DNA of 64,000 nt, taken from the NCBI RefSeq assembly GCF_025244825.1, contig NZ_CP104263.1, positions 3,162,001 through 3,226,000 of the forward strand. The letters run 5' to 3'. Every line of letters begins with the position of its first letter. Positions within the stretch are counted from its first letter, which is position 1. A program made the translations under genes and the position numbers. This DNA comes from Arthrobacter jinronghuae. GTDB lineage: Bacteria; Actinomycetota; Actinomycetes; Actinomycetales; Micrococcaceae. Shown piece after piece: positions 1 to 8,108 of this stretch. The notes beneath the pieces were generated by a model. The model was given only the letters and a program-made list of their open reading frames with translations, was not told the DNA's origin and made no database searches.

Positions 1-509
1 ACGACGCCGGCATGATGGCGGACACCAAGGACACGCTCAAGGACAAGATCGGCTGGTTGGCGTACGTCGACGCCGGCATCCGGAACCTTCCCGGCAAGCC
101 CGTAAAGACGACAATCTCGATTGATGGCGGCAAGCCGATCCACCGCCGTCTCCGCAGCGTCATGGGCGGAAACTGCGGCAAGATCACCGGCGGCCTGGAG
201 ATCTTCCCCGGCGCCCGGCTCGACGACGGACTGCTGGACATCCTGACCCTGGCGCCCAAGGGCAAGCTGGGCTGGGTAGGCGTGGTAACCGGGCTGCTGC
301 GCCGCGGCAAGGGCAGCAGCACCGCGGTGGAGTACTACCAGTGCAAGCGCGCCGAGGTGTGGACGGAGTCCCCGCTGGACTTCGAAATGGACGGCGACCA
401 TCTGGGCAACGCCACCCATATCCTGTTCGAGATGGATGCCAACGCCCTGCGCATCCGGATGCCCCACGGCAAGAAGGACCCGGCGGTCCTCACCAACCCG
501 GTGCCGTAA
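1..509 (+). CDS. Diacylglycerol/lipid kinase family protein, C-terminal part (5' end outside window)
   Basis: The frame is open from the first bases of the window, so this is the 3' part of a longer gene. The visible part begins with a D-A-G-M stretch like the conserved 'GxDA' turn of DagK/YegS-type kinases. It continues with the C-terminal beta-sandwich half: G-G-L-E-I-F-P-G-A-R-L-D-D-G-L-L-D, then M-D-G-D near the end, where the family usually has 'xDGE'. Members phosphorylate diacylglycerol or related membrane lipids in phospholipid recycling. The N-terminal nucleotide-binding half cannot be seen, so the exact substrate is open. The gene ends at a hairpin shared with the convergent peptidase gene. 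Confidence 0.85.
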   Translation, partial: DAGMMADTKDTLKDKIGWLAYVDAGIRNLPGKPVKTTISIDGGKPIHRRLRSVMGGNCGKITGGLEIFPGARLDDGLLDILTLAPKGKLGWVGVVTGLLRRGKGSSTAVEYYQCKRAEVWTESPLDFEMDGDHLGNATHILFEMDANALRIRMPHGKKDPAVLTNPVP

Positions 510-513
510 CCCT

Positions 514-541
514 AACCGGGCCGTTTGAAACGGCCCGGTTT
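514..541. terminator. Bidirectional hairpin terminator
   Basis: AACCGGGCCGTTT is followed directly by its complement AAACGGCCCGGTT, giving a 13-bp GC-rich stem with A- and T-rich ends. It sits between the stop of the lipid kinase gene and the stop of the convergent M23 peptidase gene, so it can serve both strands. Confidence 0.85.
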
Positions 542-1442
542 AGAGCCAGCCCATCGGGTCTTCGTAGTTCCCGTGCCGCAGCACTTCGAAGTGCAGGTGC
601 GGGCCGGTGGAGTTGCCGGTGCTGCCGATTCCGCCCACTACTGCGCCGGCATCCACCGCCTGTCCCACACTCACGTCAATGCTGTTGAGGTGGTTGTAGG
701 TGGTCTGCAGGCCGTCGCCGTGGTCGACGACCACGCGCAGCCCGCCGCCGCCGGTGGTATGCCACCCGGCTTCGGTGACGGTGCCGCCGAGCATGGACTT
801 CACGGGAGTCCCGGTCACGGCGCCGAAGTCCGTTCCGGTGTGGAATTCCAGGGCGCCCGGGGCCATCGGGTTATCCCGGTAGCCGAACGGAGACGTGACC
901 ACCATGTCATCCACGGGCGGGACAGGCCCCGGGTCCGGTTCGGCAACCGGTTCCGGTTCCGGTTCCGGTTCCGGTTCCGGCTCGGGTGCCGGTTCCGCAG
1001 CGGGTTCCGCCGCGGGCGCCGCTTCGGCAGCCTCAGTGTCCGGTACCGGACCGCCGTCCGGGCCGTCCCCGCTCTGGACTGCGGGCTGCACCACAACCTG
1101 GCGGTCAATCCGCAGGTCCGGTTCAGCTGATTCAGCCGTACCGGTGACGAGCCCGCCGATAGCGACGGCAGCGGCAATGGACAGCGCGCCGGTCCGCCGG
1201 TTGGGGGCATCGTTCTCCTGGATCCATTTCCGAGTCTGTGCGCCCAGCCCCTTGGCGTAGGCCCCCAGTTCCTTTGCCCGGGCGCCCGCTTCCTTGGCCG
1301 CACGGCTGCTCAGGTCTTCAGTCCGGGTACGGAGCGTTCCGGCCTGGGTACGCAGGCCGGTACGCAGATGCTCGGTGCGGGCGCGCAGGCTTTCGGCGGT
1401 GTTCTTTGAATTTTCGGAGTCTAAAAAGTGCTCGGTCAACAA
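540..1442 (-). CDS. Membrane-anchored M23 family metallopeptidase
   Basis: A 300-residue protein predicted to cut peptidoglycan cross-links outside the membrane. Residues 1-80 are rich in R, E, A and L and look helical. Residues about 84-105 form one hydrophobic segment, so the enzyme is probably anchored with its catalytic part outside. An acidic Glu-Pro repeat linker spans roughly 135-165. The LytM/M23 domain fills the C-terminus, with zinc motifs H-T-G-T-D at 201-205 and H-L-H-F-E at 282-286. The fold starts at 'SPFGYR', typical of the family. Both metal motifs are intact, so activity is expected. It stands alone, with a long upstream region. Confidence 0.9.
   Translation of the reverse strand: MLTEHFLDSENSKNTAESLRARTEHLRTGLRTQAGTLRTRTEDLSSRAAKEAGARAKELGAYAKGLGAQTRKWIQENDAPNRRTGALSIAAAVAIGGLVTGTAESAEPDLRIDRQVVVQPAVQSGDGPDGGPVPDTEAAEAAPAAEPAAEPAPEPEPEPEPEPEPVAEPDPGPVPPVDDMVVTSPFGYRDNPMAPGALEFHTGTDFGAVTGTPVKSMLGGTVTEAGWHTTGGGGLRVVVDHGDGLQTTYNHLNSIDVSVGQAVDAGAVVGGIGSTGNSTGPHLHFEVLRHGNYEDPMGWL
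947..980. repeat. CCGGTT hexanucleotide microsatellite in the M23 linker
   Basis: Five full copies plus a partial copy of CCGGTT encode the Glu-Pro linker on the minus strand. Since the unit is 6 bp, copy-number change would alter linker length without shifting frame. Confidence 0.9.
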
Positions 1443-1748
1443 TCACCTCGGTGTGCGTTGGTCAAGGACTCTTCTGTGATCCGGACTTTTCTGCCGTCCG
1501 TGGCGTTCCGGTCCCGGGCAGCCTTCACCGGGTTCCCTGGAGCGCTGAAGCCGGACTGGAACGTATCTGCGGGACCATCCCGGTCCACCGCCTGGCAATC
1601 CGACCCGGTTTTAATTCTAGAAACCGGGCCCGCCGCGGTCCCCCTTTTGTGGCCAATCCCAATGCCGCTGGTGACCTATGTCCGGCACTCCCGTGTCAGA
1701 GGTCTCGCTACCACCGGGCCCACGGCCGAACCGGCTCAGGGCACGTGC
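1443..1748 (-). other. Long leader/promoter region of the M23 gene with stem-loops
   Basis: This 306-bp stretch has no gene. Reading towards the peptidase gene it holds a perfect 8-bp stem (CCCGGTTT at 1604-1611 with AAACCGGG at 1621-1628). Nearer the gene lies a G/C-rich part containing GGGAACCCGG (about 1530). Cell-wall hydrolase genes of Actinobacteria often have structured leaders such as c-di-AMP riboswitches, but I could not align the conserved core convincingly. I see no other feature here. Confidence 0.3.
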
Positions 1749-2816
1749 TCAGAGCACGCCCTTCCGCGCTTCCCCGAACAGGAGGTACCCCAGATAGAGG
1801 CTGCCCAGAGCCGCGGTGAAGATGCCTACGGGCAGGGCTGCGCCGACGTCGATCTGCTGGACGGTGAAGTCGGACAGCGTCAGTACCAGCGCCCCCACCA
1901 GCGCCGGTGCAACCACACCGGGTGCGGAAACCCCGAGCAGGCGCAGCGCGATCTGCGGGGCAACCAGGGCCACGAACGCTACGGGCCCGCACACGCTGAC
2001 GGCCGCGGCAGCCAGTACCACCGCCAGGAGGATGGCGACCGTACGGGTACGGACCACCCGGACGCCGAGCGCCTCGGCCATGTCATCGCCGAGGGACACC
2101 AGGTTCAGCTGCCGCTGCAGCGCTGCCGCGGCGGGCAGGACGAGGACCAGGGCCGCGGCGATCGTGGCCACGTGGGACCAGGACCGGGACGCGAGGGACC
2201 CGTTGAGGTAGAAGGCCAGCGTCTGCGCCTGCTGCTCCCCCACGGTCGTCATGGCCAGCGAGGTCAGGGCGGTTGCCACAGCGGAAATGCCGATGCCGGC
2301 CACAATCAGCTTCCCCGGCCGCGCGAACCCGCGGCCGGTGCTGAGCCAGACCAGTCCCACTGCGATGGCACCGCCCAGGATCGCGGCGACGGGCACGGGA
2401 AGGTAGCCCGGCCAAAGCGTGGTTGCGGCAGCTCCGGCAGCCGCACCGCTGGTCAGCCCAACCACCTCCGGGCTTCCCAGCGGGTTGCGGGTGACGGTCT
2501 GGAACAGGGATCCGGCCACGCCGAACGCGATACCGGCGCCCACGGCGGTCAGGAACCGCGGCCCGCGCAGCCGTTCGAGCACAAAGGAAGCGCTTCCCTG
2601 CGGCGGGGAGACGGCTAGTCCGAACAACTCGCGCCAGGTCAGCCCCAGCTCCCCGGCGGTCAGCGTGAATGCTCCCACCAGGATCAGTGCGATGGTCAGG
2701 AGCAGACAGATCAGGACACTGCGCCTGCGGTACTGGAAGCTCAGGCGCTTGCCAAGGCGGAAGGTGCGCGGCCCGGGCACGGTACGGTTCCCGGTCAGGG
2801 TACGGACGCCGCTCAT
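1749..2816 (-). CDS. FecCD-family iron-siderophore ABC permease (last gene of operon)
   Basis: A 355-residue integral membrane protein with the many hydrophobic helices of the BtuC/FecCD family. It carries the family signature F-Q-T-V-T-R-N-P-L-G-S-P near residue 110 and the coupling-helix region 'GPVAFVALVAPQIA'. It forms one half of a heterodimeric channel importing ferric siderophores. Its start overlaps the stop of the preceding permease by 4 bp (ATGA), which indicates translational coupling. It is the distal gene of the seven-gene operon that begins behind the iron box at 9277. No clear terminator follows; a short hairpin overlaps the stop codon. Confidence 0.92.
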   Translation of the reverse strand: MSGVRTLTGNRTVPGPRTFRLGKRLSFQYRRRSVLICLLLTIALILVGAFTLTAGELGLTWRELFGLAVSPPQGSASFVLERLRGPRFLTAVGAGIAFGVAGSLFQTVTRNPLGSPEVVGLTSGAAAGAAATTLWPGYLPVPVAAILGGAIAVGLVWLSTGRGFARPGKLIVAGIGISAVATALTSLAMTTVGEQQAQTLAFYLNGSLASRSWSHVATIAAALVLVLPAAAALQRQLNLVSLGDDMAEALGVRVVRTRTVAILLAVVLAAAAVSVCGPVAFVALVAPQIALRLLGVSAPGVVAPALVGALVLTLSDFTVQQIDVGAALPVGIFTAALGSLYLGYLLFGEARKGVL

Positions 2817-3928
2817 GCCACGGCCCGCATCCGGCGGACGGCCAGGATCAGCAGCGGTGCGCCCAGCAGTGCGGTGATCACGCCGGTAAGCATTTCCCCG
2901 GGCTGCGCCACAAGGCGGCCGGCGACGTCCGCAAACAGGAGCAGCGCGGGCCCGACGACGGCGCTCAGGACCAGCAGCCAGCGGTGGTCCGGGCCGGTAA
3001 AGCTACGCACGATATGCGGCACCGCCAGGCCGACAAAGCCGATGGGCCCGACGGCGGCGGTCGCCGAAGCGCACAGGAGCGCGGCGGCCAGTGCACCGGT
3101 GACCTTGGCGGTCTGCGGCCGCAGGCCGAGCGATGCCGCGGCTTCCTCGCCCAGGGCCAGGGCGTTCAGGGTCCGGCCGGTGGCGAGGGCGGCGATCAGT
3201 CCGACGAGGAAGAACGGCAGGACGTCATAGGCCTGCTCCATGGTCCGGCCGCTCAGGGACCCCACTGCCCAGAACCGGTACATGGCGAACACATCCGGCC
3301 GGGTCAGGGCAATGGCTTGGATGTAGGAGAGCAGCACCGCGGAGATCACGGTGCCGGCCAGGACCAACCGGACCGGCGTCGAACCGCGCCGGCCGGAGGC
3401 GAGGCCGTACACCACCAGCACGGTGAGCAGGGCGCCGGGCAGGGCCACCCAGACATTCGCGCTCGTGGCGCCGAGGCCGAAGAACGCCATGCCCGTCACC
3501 ATGGCGGCTGCGGCTCCCGCGTTGACGCCCAGGATGCCCGGATCCGCGAGCGGATTGCGGGTCAGGCCCTGCATGATTACCCCGGCCACGGCCAGGGCGG
3601 CGCCGGCCACGATCCCCAGGACGGTCCGCGGCATCCGGCTGGCCACCACGTCATCCGCGTACGTGCTGCCGGTGCCGGTGATTTCCGTCCACAGCGACGC
3701 CGCGACTTCCGCCGGGCTCAGCTGGTGGGCGCCGACGGCGAGGCTGGTGATGACGGCGAGGAACAGCAAGCCCAGCCCTGCGGCCAGCAGTGCCGTCCCG
3801 CGCCCGGCGCCCAGCAGCGGACGCCGAAGAGCGGCCGGTGCACCTGCACCGGCCGCTCCCGGGTTTCCGGCCTGCGCCGGAACCAAGACAGGCGTCGAAT
3901 TAGTCGACCTTGGCAACTGCTTCTTCAA
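2813..3928 (-). CDS. FecCD-family iron-siderophore ABC permease
   Basis: Second half of the distal permease pair, 371 residues from the first ATG. The family motif M-Q-G-L-T-R-N-P-L-A-D-P and a 'GPIGFVGLAVPHI' coupling region are present, with about nine or ten membrane helices after residue 45. The first ATG overlaps the end of the lipoprotein gene by 29 bp and gives a Pro/Ala-rich cytoplasmic leader, so a start slightly downstream is possible. It probably pairs with the 1749-2816 product. The pair has no ATPase of its own nearby and presumably uses the one at 6122-7033. Confidence 0.9.
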   Translation of the reverse strand: MKKQLPRSTNSTPVLVPAQAGNPGAAGAGAPAALRRPLLGAGRGTALLAAGLGLLFLAVITSLAVGAHQLSPAEVAASLWTEITGTGSTYADDVVASRMPRTVLGIVAGAALAVAGVIMQGLTRNPLADPGILGVNAGAAAAMVTGMAFFGLGATSANVWVALPGALLTVLVVYGLASGRRGSTPVRLVLAGTVISAVLLSYIQAIALTRPDVFAMYRFWAVGSLSGRTMEQAYDVLPFFLVGLIAALATGRTLNALALGEEAAASLGLRPQTAKVTGALAAALLCASATAAVGPIGFVGLAVPHIVRSFTGPDHRWLLVLSAVVGPALLLFADVAGRLVAQPGEMLTGVITALLGAPLLILAVRRMRAVA

Positions 3929-4928
3929 TCATCGGCTCGAACCGATCCAGGACCCACGGAACGCTCAGCGGCGTCAGGAAGCTGGAGGCCATGCCGACCT
4001 GGCGGTCCAGGCTGCGCACTACGGAGCCGCGTTCAACGGCGGGAATCTGTGCGAAAAGCCGCTGCTCTTCGGTGCGCTGCTGCTCGGCTTCGTCGTTGTA
4101 CCAGGTGAACAGCACGTCGACGTCGTTGAGCTTGCCGGCGTTCTCCAGCCCCAGGTCCGAGGTGAAGCTTCCCTCGCTCGAGGGAATGTCCTGCACCTCG
4201 GGGGCCACGGTCATGCCCAGCGCGGTGAGGATATCCACGCGTGCATCCCCTTCGTTGTAAAGCACCAGCGAACCGGGGGCGCCGCCGCCCCAGACGTAGG
4301 CGAAGGTCTTGCCGGCGAACTCGGGATGCTCGGCCGCGCTGTCCGCCAGCGACTGCCCGATGCCGTCAACCGCGTCCTGTGCCGCTTCCGGTTCGCCCAG
4401 GGCCTTGCCGATGAGTGAAATCTGGTCATCCCAGCTGATGTTCCATGCCTGCTCCGGGTAGGCCACGGTGGGAGCGAGATCGTTGAGGATGTCGAAGTCC
4501 TCCTGGGTGATGCCGGAGTTCGGGGCCAGGATCAGGTCCGGCTCCAAGGCGACAATGGCGTCAATGTCAATGTCCTGTCCCCCGGTGAAGGTGGCGGGGA
4601 AATCGTCGCCGCGTTCCTCGATGGCTTCGCTGACCCACGGGTAGTTGCCGTGGTCGTCGTTGCCCCAGGTGACTTCTTCCACGCCCACCGGCGTGGTGCC
4701 CAGCGCGACGGCGGTGTCCGCGGAGCCCCAGCCGATGGTGACCACGCGTTCGGGCTTTTCCTCAATCACGGCCTGCCCCAGGGCGGAGTCGATGGTGACC
4801 GGAAAGTGCTCCGACCCTGCGGTGCTTGACCCGGCCTCCGGGCTGTCCCCCGCGTCTGCACCGCAGCCGCTCAGGGCCAGCAGGACCGCAGGGACCGCCA
4901 GCGCAGCGGCAATCGGAGTTCTTTTCAT
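3900..4928 (-). CDS. Iron-siderophore ABC transporter substrate-binding lipoprotein
   Basis: A 342-residue periplasmic-binding-type lipoprotein of the FecB/FhuD class. The chosen ATG has AGAGGA just upstream. It gives a clean lipoprotein signal ending L-S-G-C with Cys22 as the lipidated residue; a longer in-frame start at 4976 would bury this signal. The body shows typical features such as E-K-P-E-R-V-V-T-I-G-W-G and 'ALEPDLILAPNSG'. It captures ferric siderophore at the cell surface and delivers it to the FecCD channel. It lies between the siderophore-interacting protein gene and the distal permease pair. Confidence 0.92.
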   Translation of the reverse strand: MKRTPIAAALAVPAVLLALSGCGADAGDSPEAGSSTAGSEHFPVTIDSALGQAVIEEKPERVVTIGWGSADTAVALGTTPVGVEEVTWGNDDHGNYPWVSEAIEERGDDFPATFTGGQDIDIDAIVALEPDLILAPNSGITQEDFDILNDLAPTVAYPEQAWNISWDDQISLIGKALGEPEAAQDAVDGIGQSLADSAAEHPEFAGKTFAYVWGGGAPGSLVLYNEGDARVDILTALGMTVAPEVQDIPSSEGSFTSDLGLENAGKLNDVDVLFTWYNDEAEQQRTEEQRLFAQIPAVERGSVVRSLDRQVGMASSFLTPLSVPWVLDRFEPMIEEAVAKVD

Positions 4929-5000
4929 GGTTCTTCCTCTCAGGAGGACGGGCCCGCCGTGTGGCAGGCCCGTCAAACAAAAAATCGGGTGCGGGATTCG

Positions 5001-6125
5001 CTAGGAAAGCTCGGCGCGGCCCTTGCGCCAATAGCCCATAAAGGCCACCTGCTTGCGGTCGATCCCGACGTCGCGCACCAGGTAGCGGCGCAGGCCGCGC
5101 ACCACGGCGGCCTCGCCGGCAATCCAGGCGTAGAAGGGAAGGGCGCCGGACGGGGCGTGCGGGTTCCGCGAGGCTTCCACCACCGCAGGATCGAGCCGCT
5201 GCGGGGTTTCCCACAGGATGGCCTCGTCCACGTTGACTTCCTCGGGTTCCCGCAGGGTGGGGCTGGGACGGAACGGTTCGCCGTCGGCGGTCTCCACCGA
5301 GGCCCAGCCGGGCAGCGCCACGACCTGCCGCACCGCGGCGTCGAGCAGTTCCCCGTGCGGCCGGGAGCCGCGGGCCAGCCAGATCATCTGCACGCCGGAG
5401 TTGGTGCTGACCTCCTGGCGGTCACCGCTGGAAGGAATTTCCATCAGGGCGTGGCCGGTGACGTCTTCGGGCAGCGACTCCAGGATCGCGGTGATGGCCG
5501 GTACCGCCGTTTCATCACCGGCGAGCAGCACGTGCCGGGCCATGCCTGGACGCCATTCGATGCCTCCGTAGGACTCGGCCGTGACGCACTGGGCAACGTT
5601 CGGTCCGATGATGCAGACCCGGTCCCCGGGTTCTGCAGAGGCCGCCCAGCTGGAGGCCGGCCCGCCCTTGCCCTCCTCGTCGAAGTGCATCACGAAGTCG
5701 ACGTCGATCTCCGGTTCTGGTCCGGAGCAGCGGGCACCGCGGACGGTGTAGGTGCGCATGCAGCCGCGGGTGGCCGGATCCAGCTTCAGCCAGTCCTGGT
5801 ACCAGCCGGCGTCCAGCGTGGAGAGGTCCGGCAGCGGCAGGGAGGTGCCGGCTGCGTCGACGCAGGGCACAATCACCTTGATCCGCAGGTCGTGGGTCAG
5901 TCCCTGCACGCCGAAGTCGGCGAGGCAGGGACCGGCGAAGGTGACGCGCTGGAAGTTGGCGCCCACCCGGACAATCCGTTTGACCTCAACGTCGAAGGAC
6001 ATCACGGCCCCGGCGCTGCGGGCCCGGCGGCCCGTGCGCGCCGGGACGGCAGGGTCCGCCGGGGCGGCCGGGGCGGTTGCAGCGGACGCGGCAGTTGCCC
6101 CGTTGGCGGAGCGGACGTGCGTCAT
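5001..6125 (-). CDS. Siderophore-interacting protein (FAD-dependent ferric-siderophore reductase)
   Basis: A 374-residue protein of the SIP/ViuB family, which releases iron in the cytoplasm by reducing ferric siderophores with NAD(P)H via FAD. The FAD-binding R-T-Y-T-V-R motif lies near residue 125, followed by the SIP C-terminal domain with 'LLAGDETAVPAI'. The end, 'YWRKGRAE', is typical of the family. The first 40 residues are Ala/Pro-rich and probably disordered. The start overlaps the ATPase stop by 4 bp (ATGA) with GGAGG upstream, supporting this start. Its place inside the importer operon links uptake with iron release. Confidence 0.92.
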   Translation of the reverse strand: MTHVRSANGATAASAATAPAAPADPAVPARTGRRARSAGAVMSFDVEVKRIVRVGANFQRVTFAGPCLADFGVQGLTHDLRIKVIVPCVDAAGTSLPLPDLSTLDAGWYQDWLKLDPATRGCMRTYTVRGARCSGPEPEIDVDFVMHFDEEGKGGPASSWAASAEPGDRVCIIGPNVAQCVTAESYGGIEWRPGMARHVLLAGDETAVPAITAILESLPEDVTGHALMEIPSSGDRQEVSTNSGVQMIWLARGSRPHGELLDAAVRQVVALPGWASVETADGEPFRPSPTLREPEEVNVDEAILWETPQRLDPAVVEASRNPHAPSGALPFYAWIAGEAAVVRGLRRYLVRDVGIDRKQVAFMGYWRKGRAELS

Positions 6126-7033
6126 GATGCGGCCTCCATGGGCTCGTTGATGTCTGACCGGCGCTGGCCGTCCCCCGGGTTGGGCAGGTAGCCCTGTGGT
6201 TTTTCAGGTTCCGGTTCGGGTTCTGCCTCCGCTTCCGGAGCGGCGCTGTGGTGGCGTCCCAGCGGGACGACCATCGGCGTGCCGGACACCGGGTCCGGGA
6301 TCACGCGCGAGGCAAGCCCGAAAACGCTGCCCACCAGCTCCTCGGTTACGACGTCGGCCGGGGCGCCTTCTGCGGCAATCTTCCCGTCCTTCATCGCCAC
6401 CAGGTGGTCCGCGTAACGGGCTGCCAGGTTCAGGTCATGCAGCACGATGGCCACGGTGGTGCCGGCCCGCCGGTTGAGGTCGGTAATCAGGTCCAGGACC
6501 TCGATCTGGTGGGTGACATCCAGGAAGGTGGTGGGTTCGTCCAGCAGCAGGATGTCCGTTTCCTGTGCCAGGGCCATGGCAATCCAGACCCGCTGGCGCT
6601 GGCCGCCGGAGAGCTCGTCCACGCTGCGTCCGGCCAGGTCCACCGTGTCCGTGGCGGCAAGCGCCGCTGCCACCGCGTCGTCGTCGGCGGCTGTCCACTG
6701 CCGGAACCAGCCCTGGTGGGGGTAGCGGCCGCGGCCCACCAGGTCCGCCACCGTGATCCCCTCGGGTGCGGTGGGCGTCTGCGGAAGCAGTCCGAGCGTG
6801 CGCGCCACCTGCCGGCTGGGCACGGCGGAGATGTCCTTGCCGTTCAGGTAGACGGTGCCGGCGGTGGGCTTCAGCAGCCGGGCCAGTCCCCGCAGCAGCG
6901 TGGACTTCCCGCAGGCGTTGGCACCGACGATGATCGTGATTTTCCCGGCGGGGAGGGTGAGCGAAAGCGAGTCCACCACTTTGCGCTCGTCGTATCCGAG
7001 CTCCAGCTTTTCAGCGGAAAGCAGGTTCTCCAT
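6122..7033 (-). CDS. Iron-siderophore ABC transporter ATPase
   Basis: A 303-residue FepC/FecE-type ATPase. Walker A is G-A-N-A-C-G-K-S-T at 37-45, the signature is L-S-G-G-Q-R-Q-R-V near 140, and Walker B is I-L-L-L-D-E-P near 160, followed by the H-loop 'VLHDLNLAARY'. AAGGAGG precedes the ATG, and only one base separates it from the upstream permease stop. An extra Glu/Pro-rich tail of about 40 residues follows the nucleotide-binding domain. It is the only ATPase gene in an operon with four permease genes, so it probably serves both channel pairs. Confidence 0.93.
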   Translation of the reverse strand: MENLLSAEKLELGYDERKVVDSLSLTLPAGKITIIVGANACGKSTLLRGLARLLKPTAGTVYLNGKDISAVPSRQVARTLGLLPQTPTAPEGITVADLVGRGRYPHQGWFRQWTAADDDAVAAALAATDTVDLAGRSVDELSGGQRQRVWIAMALAQETDILLLDEPTTFLDVTHQIEVLDLITDLNRRAGTTVAIVLHDLNLAARYADHLVAMKDGKIAAEGAPADVVTEELVGSVFGLASRVIPDPVSGTPMVVPLGRHHSAAPEAEAEPEPEPEKPQGYLPNPGDGQRRSDINEPMEAAS

Positions 7034-7034
7034 G

Positions 7035-8108
7035 TCAGCCTCCTTGGCCTACGCGGTTTGACGTGACCAGCAGCCACAGAAGAAAAGGTGCCCCGAGGGC
7101 GCCGGTCACCACACCCACGGGCAGGGTGGCTCCGGGGATGAGGTTGGCGCCGACGAAGTCCGCGGCCAGGACAATGCAGGCACCGACCAGTCCGGCGGTG
7201 AGCAGCGTGCCTTCCCCGCCCATCAGCCGGCGGGCGATGGGGCCGGAGAGGAACGCGATGAAGGCCACCGGGCCCGCTGCCGCGGTGGCGACGGCGGCCA
7301 GGCCGACGCCGACGATGATCAGGGCCAGCCGCGCTGTTTCGACGCGGATGCCGAGGCCGGCAGCGGCGTCGTCACCGAGTTCCAGTCCGCGCAGGCTGCG
7401 GGCAAGCACGGCCGCGGCGGGAAGCAGCACCAGCAGGAAGGCGGCCAGCACCGCTGCACGGTCCCAGCTGCTGTTGTTCAGGGAACCGTTGAGCCACACG
7501 AGCGCTTCGGAGGCGGTGCGGATGTCCGTCCGGGTCAGCAGGAAACTCACCAGTGCCTGCATTACGGCGGCGAAGCCGATGCCCACCAGCACCAGCCGGT
7601 AACCGGCGGCACCGCCGCGGCGGGAAAGCAGGTAGATGGCCATGGCCACCACCAGCGCTCCTACCAGCGCGACGACGGACACCGTGGTCCCGGCGGCGCC
7701 GAACAGCACGATTGCACACACCGCGCTGGCACTGGCCCCGTAGCTGATGCCGATGATGTCCGGGCTGGCCAGGGGGTTGCGCAGCAGCGTCTGGAATACC
7801 GCCCCGGCGATCCCGAACCCCACGCCGATCAAAGTGCCGATGACGGCCCGGGGAAGCTTGCTCTCCATCAGGATGTAGCTTGCGCCGGGGATTTGCTCGC
7901 CGAACAGGATCCGGAAGAAATCCGGGATGGTGAAGGTATAGGTGCCCAGCAGGACGTAGACCGCGAACAGCACGAACACCGAGGCGGCCAGCAGCGACGG
8001 GACGAGGACCCGGCGTCGTCGTCCCTGCCGCCGGGCGGCCCGGACCGCTTCTGCCGCACCGGCGGGCGCGGCGCGGGGTCCGCGGGGAGTTTCCACGGCG
8101 GTGCTCAC
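7035..8108 (-). CDS. FecCD-family iron-siderophore ABC permease
   Basis: A 357-residue FecCD permease with motif F-Q-T-L-L-R-N-P-L-A-S-P and coupling region 'GPVAFIAFLSGPIA'. A basic cytoplasmic leader (about 35 residues, R-rich) precedes the first helix. It starts within the stop of the upstream permease (ATGA overlap) and ends one base before the ATPase start, so it forms a tight unit with both. With the 8105-9244 product it makes the proximal channel pair. Confidence 0.92.
   Translation of the reverse strand: MSTAVETPRGPRAAPAGAAEAVRAARRQGRRRRVLVPSLLAASVFVLFAVYVLLGTYTFTIPDFFRILFGEQIPGASYILMESKLPRAVIGTLIGVGFGIAGAVFQTLLRNPLASPDIIGISYGASASAVCAIVLFGAAGTTVSVVALVGALVVAMAIYLLSRRGGAAGYRLVLVGIGFAAVMQALVSFLLTRTDIRTASEALVWLNGSLNNSSWDRAAVLAAFLLVLLPAAAVLARSLRGLELGDDAAAGLGIRVETARLALIIVGVGLAAVATAAAGPVAFIAFLSGPIARRLMGGEGTLLTAGLVGACIVLAADFVGANLIPGATLPVGVVTGALGAPFLLWLLVTSNRVGQGG

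Noticed and set aside
1739..1762. Hairpin at the end of the siderophore operon as a terminator
   Set aside because: The stem (GTGCTC/GAGCAC) overlaps the stop codon of the last permease and has no T-run.
2669..4108. Long plus-strand frames across the siderophore operon and other genes
   Set aside because: They are low-complexity Gly/Arg/Gln/His-rich products of high-GC antisense frames, without ribosome sites or recognisable domains.
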